NCBI GenBank assembly: GCA_937891765.1
Contig: CALAGQ010000070.1
Location: forward strand, 1 to 37,876
Reading direction: 5' to 3'
DNA: 37,876 bases
From: an uncultured Nitrospina sp.
Lineage (GTDB): Bacteria; Nitrospinota; Nitrospinia; Nitrospinales; VA-1
The notes under the pieces were generated by a model. That model was not told the DNA's origin, ran no database searches, and saw nothing but the letters and a program-made list of their open reading frames with translations. The translations under genes and the position numbers were made by a program. Below, in pieces: positions 33,461-37,876 of the stretch (position 1 is the first letter of the stretch; each line of letters opens with the position of its first letter).

Positions 33461-33673
33461 ATGAGAAGCGGTTTACGTTCCCTTTTAGAGGCAAGAAATA
33501 TCGATTTCCTTAAAAAAAAGCTGGAAATGGGCGAGATCACCCCTGAGCAATGCAAAGAAGTAATGAAACGCCTGATTCTAAGAAAATACGAAAGCATTCA
33601 AAACCGCAGCTTTCGTGCCAGCATTTTAGGGTTTGGCCGCTCCCTGGAAAGCAAAATCCATGTCAAGTCCTGA
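33461..33673 (+). CDS. Small helical basic protein (70 aa)
   Basis: Started at the ATG at 33,461, with AAGG 8 nt upstream, the protein begins MRSGLRSLLEARNIDFL and is 70 residues. An upstream ATG (33,410) would add 17 residues and lacks a clear ribosome binding site. It is helical, Lys/Arg-rich, with a repeated heptad-like pattern (LKKKLEMGEITPEQCKEVMKRLILRKYES), which suggests a short helical hairpin. It may be DNA- or protein-binding, but no family is recognised. It precedes the recA region. Confidence 0.65.
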   Translation: MRSGLRSLLEARNIDFLKKKLEMGEITPEQCKEVMKRLILRKYESIQNRSFRASILGFGRSLESKIHVKS

Positions 33674-33771
33674 ACCTTCATTTCTTGCTTCCCCATAAGA
33701 TTTAACCCTCTGCAGAACCCAGAAAATAATTTTATAAAATTGATTCGCCCACCCCGGATAAAGGTATAATG

Positions 33772-33873
33772 CCCCCACTAGGCGTGGGGCCAGCTAGCAA
33801 TGGCTTTCTCTGGCGAGAAAAGAGTTTTAGCGGCTTGATGGGTTCTTGCTCAATTCCTTCCCGCGGGAATGGG
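33772..33873. repeat. Palindromic dispersed repeat, copy R6 (full)
   Basis: This 102-bp copy lies between the 70-aa gene and recA. The left arm is CCCCACTAGGCGTGGGGCC then AGCTAGCAATGGC. The right arm, on the minus strand, contains CCCGCGGGAAGGAATTG then AGCAAGAACCCATC, matching the right arm of R5 in the AGCAAGAnCCCA block. Its right edge directly abuts the recA -35 box. Confidence 0.6.
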
Positions 33874-33900
33874 TTGACTCCTGAGGGCCTAGCGTATACT
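33874..33900 (+). promoter_or_regulatory. Promoter of recA
   Basis: TTGACT (33,874-33,879) and TATACT (33,895-33,900) are separated by 15 bp. Both boxes are near consensus, though the spacer is short. The leader to the recA ATG is about 55 nt. Confidence 0.6.
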
Positions 33901-33917
33901 TTGGAATTCGCGTCAAA

Positions 33918-33934
33918 GAGCGAACCCCTCGCTC
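33918..33934 (+). promoter_or_regulatory. Inverted repeat in the recA leader (candidate operator)
   Basis: GAGCGA (33,918-33,923) and TCGCTC (33,929-33,934) form a perfect 6-bp inverted repeat with the spacer ACCCC. It lies between the -10 box and the ribosome binding site, the place for a repressor such as LexA. No classical SOS box (CTGT-N8-ACAG or GAAC-N4-GTTC) was seen. The role is inference. Confidence 0.45.
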
Positions 33935-33961
33935 ACAAACTGAAATTAACAAGGAGGCAGG

Positions 33962-35029
33962 ATGGGCTCGGACGATAGAGAAAAAGCACTGGAACTGGCA
34001 TTCACTCAAATCGAGAAGCAATTCGGCAAGGGCTCCATAATGAAACTGGGCAAAGCCGAAAGCCTAAAAGGGATCCAAGTCATTCCCACCGGCTCCATTT
34101 CTCTGGATCACGCGTTGGGTGTCGGTGGAGTTCCCAGAGGCCGGATTATCGAAATCTACGGCCCGGAAGGTTCGGGGAAAACCAGTTTAACGCTCCACAT
34201 CATTGCGGAAGCACAAAAAACTGGAGGCGTCGCAGCATTTATTGATGCAGAACACGCTTTAGACCCGGAATATGCTGGCAACCTTGGTGTTAATTTGGAT
34301 GACCTGCTTCTCTCTCAACCCGACACTGGTGAACAAGCATTGGAGATCGTCGAAGTTCTCGTACGCAGTGGCGCGGTAGATGTCATCGTCGTCGACTCTG
34401 TGGCCGCCCTCGTTCCAAAATCGGAACTCGATGGAGATATGGGCGATTCCCATATGGGACTGCAAGCCCGGTTGATGTCTCAGGCCATGCGCAAACTGGC
34501 AGGGGTGGTCAACAAATCCAAAACCAGCCTGGTATTCATCAACCAGATACGCATGAAAATTGGGGTGATGTTTGGCAATCCCGAAACAACGACCGGCGGA
34601 AACGCGCTCAAGTTTTATTCTTCTGTCCGTATGGATATTCGCCGCATCGCGGCCTTGAAGGACGGAGAAAACGTCATCGGCAACCGCACCCGGGTTAAGG
34701 TAGTGAAGAACAAAGTCGCTCCACCCTTTCGTCAGGTTGAGTTCGATATTATTTATGGACAAGGCATCTCCAAAATGGGTGACCTGCTCGATCTCGGCGT
34801 GGCCCACGATATCATCGCCAAAAGTGGTACCTGGTTCTCCTACAATGAAACCCGGATTGGTCAAGGCCGTGAAAATTCTAAAAAGTTTTTGCTCGACAAC
34901 CCGGAGATGGCGGCAGAAATTGAAAAAAGGTTGCGCGAAACTCTTGGGCTGACCGCTACAAAAACAGCACCCGAGGAAAATGTGGAAGAACCCTCCGCCA
35001 AGGAAAAGAAAACCGCAAAAAGCTCCTAA
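33962..35029 (+). CDS. recA: Recombinase RecA
   Basis: RecA forms filaments on single-stranded DNA, performs strand exchange and activates the SOS response. The 355-residue protein has the N-terminal helix [20 protein letters not shown], Walker [10 protein letters not shown] (67-74), the [13 protein letters not shown] block with its catalytic glutamate, the L1 and L2 region ([28 protein letters not shown] in pieces) and an acidic/basic C-terminal tail ([14 protein letters not shown]). RBS AGGAGG is 4 nt before the ATG. It is followed by recX after 10 nt. Length is normal. Confidence 0.98.
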   Translation: MGSDDREKALELAFTQIEKQFGKGSIMKLGKAESLKGIQVIPTGSISLDHALGVGGVPRGRIIEIYGPEGSGKTSLTLHIIAEAQKTGGVAAFIDAEHALDPEYAGNLGVNLDDLLLSQPDTGEQALEIVEVLVRSGAVDVIVVDSVAALVPKSELDGDMGDSHMGLQARLMSQAMRKLAGVVNKSKTSLVFINQIRMKIGVMFGNPETTTGGNALKFYSSVRMDIRRIAALKDGENVIGNRTRVKVVKNKVAPPFRQVEFDIIYGQGISKMGDLLDLGVAHDIIAKSGTWFSYNETRIGQGRENSKKFLLDNPEMAAEIEKRLRETLGLTATKTAPEENVEEPSAKEKKTAKSS

Positions 35030-35039
35030 GCTAACTCTA

Positions 35040-35525
35040 ATGCCGGATCGAGAAGCCCTCAAAACTGCTAAATCCCAGGCATTCAGGCACCTCGCTTATC
35101 GGGACCGGAGCAAGCAGGAACTTACCCGATACCTGGAGAAAAAGGAGCATGCTCCTGCTGTCATTCAAGAGACCCTTGAGGATCTTGAAAAACTGAACTA
35201 CGTCAACGACCACCGCTTCGCGATGGAATGGGGCCGGTCGCGTGTTGAAAGAAAAAAGTTTGGCAAAAAACGCCTGCGCCATGAACTTGCGGCAAAAGGC
35301 GTTTCTTCTCCCATCATCGAAACGACTTTGGACACCCTTTACGATTCCCATCCAGAACAAGACCTTGCTCTGGCCTGTGCCAACAAAAAACTGGAATCCC
35401 TTCGTGGACTGGAACCCGAAAAAAAAACGCGCCGGTTGGCTCAATACCTTCAGAGAAGAGGATTTTCCGCCGATACCATTTATGAAATACTAAAAGTTTC
35501 TGCCACTAATCTAGGAGGCGAATAG
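35040..35525 (+). CDS. recX: RecX-like RecA regulator
   Basis: RecX inhibits or modulates RecA filaments. With the ATG at 35,040 the protein has 161 residues. Family features are the three-helix repeats around AFRHLAYRDRSKQELTRYLEKK, LEDLEKLNYVNDHRFAMEWGRSR, and ELAAKGVSSPIIETTLD. A longer in-frame reading (34,980) would overlap recA with a Pro/Lys-rich stretch and is unlikely. It lies 10 nt after recA, and position and motifs agree on the identification. Confidence 0.92.
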   Translation: MPDREALKTAKSQAFRHLAYRDRSKQELTRYLEKKEHAPAVIQETLEDLEKLNYVNDHRFAMEWGRSRVERKKFGKKRLRHELAAKGVSSPIIETTLDTLYDSHPEQDLALACANKKLESLRGLEPEKKTRRLAQYLQRRGFSADTIYEILKVSATNLGGE

Positions 35526-35527
35526 AG

Positions 35528-36301
35528 ATGGAATTTATTCAAGCCATTCCCTATCCTCTTTTAACTGGGGCAATATTCTGTTTCGGACTGGCAGTCGGCA
35601 GCTTCGCTAACGTGTGCATTCACCGTTTGCCCCGAAAAGAATCCGTAGTCTTTCCCGTGTCGCATTGTCCGGCGTGCTCGGCGGCGGTTCGCCCACTGGA
35701 TAATATTCCGCTTGTCAGTTATATTTTTCTGGGTGGGAAGTGCAGAGACTGCGCCATACGTATTTCGTCGATTTATCCGGTTATCGAGGCGGCGACGGCC
35801 GTTCTTTTGTTGGCAGGGTTTTTCAAGTTTGGCTTGTCCTTTGATTTTCTGGTTTATGCTGTGGTGGCTCCCGCACTGGTCATCATCACCGCTATCGATA
35901 TCGAGCACCAGATCATTCCCGATGTGATCACGCTTCCCGGCATTGTTCTGGGGCTGGCGGTGGGAATCTATTCGATTGGTGTTGCGGACTCCCTGCTCGG
36001 GTTTTTCCTGGGAGGCGGATTATTTTATTTACTCGCTGTACTCAGTAATGGCGGGATGGGCGGAGGAGATATTAAATACATCGCGGCGGCTGGCGCTTTA
36101 CTGGGCTGGCAGAAAGTGCTGCTGGTGATTTTTATCGGATCACTTTTAGGATCGATCGTCGGCCTGTTTCAGATCGCCGTGCAAAAAAAATCAAGGAAAA
36201 GCCTGATCCCGTTTGGACCGTTCCTCGCGGCAGGCACCCTGATCACATTCTTTTATGGTAACTCGCTCATTCGGTTATACTTGGACTATCTGGTAGGATA
36301 A
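35528..36301 (+). CDS. pilD: Type IV prepilin peptidase / N-methyltransferase
   Basis: PilD cleaves prepilin leader peptides and methylates the new N-terminus in type IV pilus or type II secretion systems. The 257-residue polytopic protein carries the zinc-binding cysteines C47 and C50 (SHCPACSAAV) and C72 and C75 (KCRDCAIR) and the two catalytic aspartates D124 (TAIDIEHQIIPD) and D181 (GMGGGDIKY). About seven TM helices follow. It starts 2 nt after the recX stop, so it is probably in the same transcript. No pilin gene is in the window. Confidence 0.95.
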   Translation: MEFIQAIPYPLLTGAIFCFGLAVGSFANVCIHRLPRKESVVFPVSHCPACSAAVRPLDNIPLVSYIFLGGKCRDCAIRISSIYPVIEAATAVLLLAGFFKFGLSFDFLVYAVVAPALVIITAIDIEHQIIPDVITLPGIVLGLAVGIYSIGVADSLLGFFLGGGLFYLLAVLSNGGMGGGDIKYIAAAGALLGWQKVLLVIFIGSLLGSIVGLFQIAVQKKSRKSLIPFGPFLAAGTLITFFYGNSLIRLYLDYLVG

Positions 36302-36355
36302 TGTTTCCCAAAAAAAAACGAGCAGCACACTCTAATCAGCAATCGGACTTGAAAT

Positions 36356-36841
36356 ATGGAAAACGAAGAAACTAAACAGACGCCCCCGAAAGAAAACTCT
36401 CCGGAAAGCCTTGCATCGGAACTGGAAACGATCCGGGAGAGCCTGCAAAAAAGAAAAAGTGAAACCACCACACTGAAAATTCTTTTCTATACCGGTCTTG
36501 CGGTTTTGCTATTCGGTTTCATATATACCAACCAGACCCTGCAAAGAGCTCAATACCGGAGTCTCGAATCGAACATCAACCTCCTGCAAAACCAAATGAA
36601 TCACACTCTCATCTTGCTGGAAAAAAAACTTCATGGAGAAATCCAAGATCTTGATGCACAAGTAAATGGCACATTGAGCCTTCACGAAAGAATCCAAAAC
36701 ATGAACCAGGCGCTGGATCAGCTTGAACCGCAATCCACTTCCATGGGTATTCTGCTCGAAAAAGTTCAGAGAAACTCCAAGGAACTGAGCCAGATGATGC
36801 AAGCACTTGAAAGCCAGAAAGAAATACTTCCAGTCCCATAA
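36356..36841 (+). CDS. Single-TM coiled-coil protein
   Basis: The protein has 161 residues: a charged Glu/Lys/Ser-rich N-terminus, a TM helix (ILFYTGLAVLLFGFIYTN, about 45-62), and then a long alpha-helical coiled-coil segment rich in Leu, Gln, and Asn (SLESNINLLQNQMNHTLILL, then IQNMNQALDQLEP). It is probably anchored with the coil outside the cytoplasm. No family is recognised. It is 54 nt downstream of pilD and may share its transcript, but no link to pili can be shown. Confidence 0.75.
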   Translation: MENEETKQTPPKENSPESLASELETIRESLQKRKSETTTLKILFYTGLAVLLFGFIYTNQTLQRAQYRSLESNINLLQNQMNHTLILLEKKLHGEIQDLDAQVNGTLSLHERIQNMNQALDQLEPQSTSMGILLEKVQRNSKELSQMMQALESQKEILPVP

Positions 36842-36847
36842 GCCAAA

Positions 36848-37792
36848 TCAAGTCAGCTCAAAAATATTTTCTATTTTTTCACAATGTTCGGACGATGGTT
36901 GCCAGCCCACCGCCTTCAGGTTTTCTTTCACCTGATCCTTATTTTTCACACCCACAAGAGCCGTTGTGAGTCCCTCCTGCCGTAATACCCAGTTGATCGC
37001 AGTCTGACCACAGGTTTTGCCTTCTTCCTCAGCGATTTCTTTTAACCGATCCACCTTTTCAATATTCCTGACAAATCCTTCGCCCGTAAAAGTGCCAATG
37101 ATTCCTTTGCTCCGCCAGTCTTCAAACTTCGTATTTTTGTCATACTTGCCGGTCAGCACTCCTGACGATAGCGGACTGTATGCGATGATTCCGATATCGT
37201 TTTTCAGGCAAAGAGGAACTACATCCTTCTGAATGTCTCGTGCCAGCAAACTGAATTCCGGTTGCAGTGAAACAATTTTCCCATATTGAAGACAGTCTTT
37301 GATCTGTTGGGCTGAATAATTGCTGACTCCAATATGACGAATCTTGCCTTTCTCTTGAATCTCCAACAGGGTTTCCATGGTCTCTTTCTGATCCGTTTTC
37401 ACATCGGGCCAATGAACCTGATAAAGGTCGATAACGTCCGTATCCAGACGTTTCAAACTCTGGTCAATTTCTTCCAGAATAGAGCTTCTACTGGAGTCCT
37501 TGCGGAGCGCGCTTAAAGATCTCTTGTCCCACCGCAATCCACATTTGGTAGCAATAATCACTTTATCTCGCACCGGTTTCAGGGCTTTGCCGATCAACTC
37601 CTCAGAATGTCCAAAACCATAAACCGGGGCCGTATCAAAAAAGTTGATCCCCAAGTCATACGCCTTCTTGATGGAGTCCCGCGATTTTCCATCGCCTTCA
37701 TTATTCCAGAAGGGAGAGCCACCTATTCCCCACGCACCATAACCGATCACCGACACCTCTAGATCACTGCTTCCAAGCTTCCTGTATTCCAT
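36848..37792 (-). CDS. Aldo/keto reductase
   Basis: This is a 314-residue NAD(P)H-dependent oxidoreductase of the aldo/keto reductase family (TIM barrel). Motifs are MEYRKLGSSDLEVSVIGYG, GINFFDTAPVYGFGHSEE (catalytic D and Y), IIATKCGLRW (K), LDTDVIDLYQVHWPD (H), GKIRHIGVSNYS and GIIAYSPLSSGVLTGKY. The ATG at 37,792 is preceded by GGAG at 3 nt; a TTG at 37,804 is the other choice. Substrate is unknown. It converges with the coiled-coil gene with a 6-nt gap. Confidence 0.9.
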   Translation of the reverse strand: MEYRKLGSSDLEVSVIGYGAWGIGGSPFWNNEGDGKSRDSIKKAYDLGINFFDTAPVYGFGHSEELIGKALKPVRDKVIIATKCGLRWDKRSLSALRKDSSRSSILEEIDQSLKRLDTDVIDLYQVHWPDVKTDQKETMETLLEIQEKGKIRHIGVSNYSAQQIKDCLQYGKIVSLQPEFSLLARDIQKDVVPLCLKNDIGIIAYSPLSSGVLTGKYDKNTKFEDWRSKGIIGTFTGEGFVRNIEKVDRLKEIAEEEGKTCGQTAINWVLRQEGLTTALVGVKNKDQVKENLKAVGWQPSSEHCEKIENIFELT

Positions 37793-37876
37793 ATGCTCCG
37801 CCAAAGTTGAGTTTCCAATTTTCTTCTAAAAACCGTTTCGTATTTTGAAGGTTGCCATTATAATCGTAAGAACACC
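37764..37876 (-). CDS. Possible partial CDS at window edge
   Basis: The minus strand has 36 open codons from the edge to a TGA at 37,764-37,766, encoding CSYDYNGNLQNTKRFLEEN and then WKLNFGGAYGIQEAWKQ. The stop would lie about 27 bp inside the start of the aldo/keto reductase gene. The composition looks like real protein rather than random frame, but the piece is too short to name. Confidence 0.35.
   Translation of the reverse strand, partial: CSYDYNGNLQNTKRFLEENWKLNFGGAYGIQEAWKQ

Noticed and set aside
1..37876. CRISPR array, tRNA/rRNA genes, or transposase
   Set aside because: No regularly spaced short repeats, no cloverleaf-like or rRNA-like sequence and no transposase coding region were seen by eye; a dedicated search (for example tRNAscan-SE) was not possible.

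Overview
The window reads as chromosomal DNA of a Gram-negative, free-living, respiring bacterium. Evidence is a full proton-pumping complex I operon, three lipobox-bearing lipoproteins, a type IV prepilin peptidase and a periplasmic c-type haem motif. Gene content and protein flavour suggest a Nitrospina-like (Nitrospinota) or other deltaproteobacteria-like lineage. That placement is an impression from protein sequence and is not proven here. GC looks moderate, and several genes appear to start with TTG or GTG.

Region 1 (1-13,800, minus strand): nuoA-B-C-D-E-F-G-H-I-J-K-L-M, tightly packed, with a near-perfect sigma70 promoter (TTGACA, 16 bp, TATAAT) about 150 bp upstream of nuoA. A partial sfsA follows nuoM in the same direction. 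The last core subunit, nuoN, lies about 10 kb away on the plus strand (23,404-24,942).

Region 2 (13,970-21,020): a two-TM membrane protein with a degenerate PLD-like domain and a jelly-roll C-terminus; a two-gene DUF4159/VWA-GATase cell-envelope unit; a MITE-like palindromic element; a PhnW-like aminotransferase; and an HD-GYP protein with a GYH variant motif.

Region 3 (21,020-29,880): two small proteins, a 12-C homopolymer, an unrecognised ~407-aa protein, nuoN, a TPR lipoprotein, then a compact minus-strand operon (MBL hydrolase, FG-GAP lipoprotein, tandem-TerB protein, small Cys-rich protein, D-aminoacyl-tRNA deacylase).

Region 4 (30,080-37,876): a LipM-type octanoyltransferase divergent from an exported formylglycine-generating-enzyme-like protein carrying haem-binding motifs; small membrane and basic proteins; a lipoprotein; recA-recX-pilD plus a coiled-coil membrane protein; an aldo/keto reductase; and the tail of one more gene at the edge.

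The most striking non-coding signal is a family of ~100-bp imperfect palindromes, with the arm consensus CCACTAGGCGTGG followed by GGCCAGCTAGCAAT. Three full copies and three single arms sit at gene ends and operon junctions, including three inside or at the end of the nuo operon and one abutting the recA promoter. A separate 190-bp element with 33-bp terminal inverted repeats looks like a transposition-derived MITE. No tRNA, rRNA, CRISPR array or transposase gene was seen.
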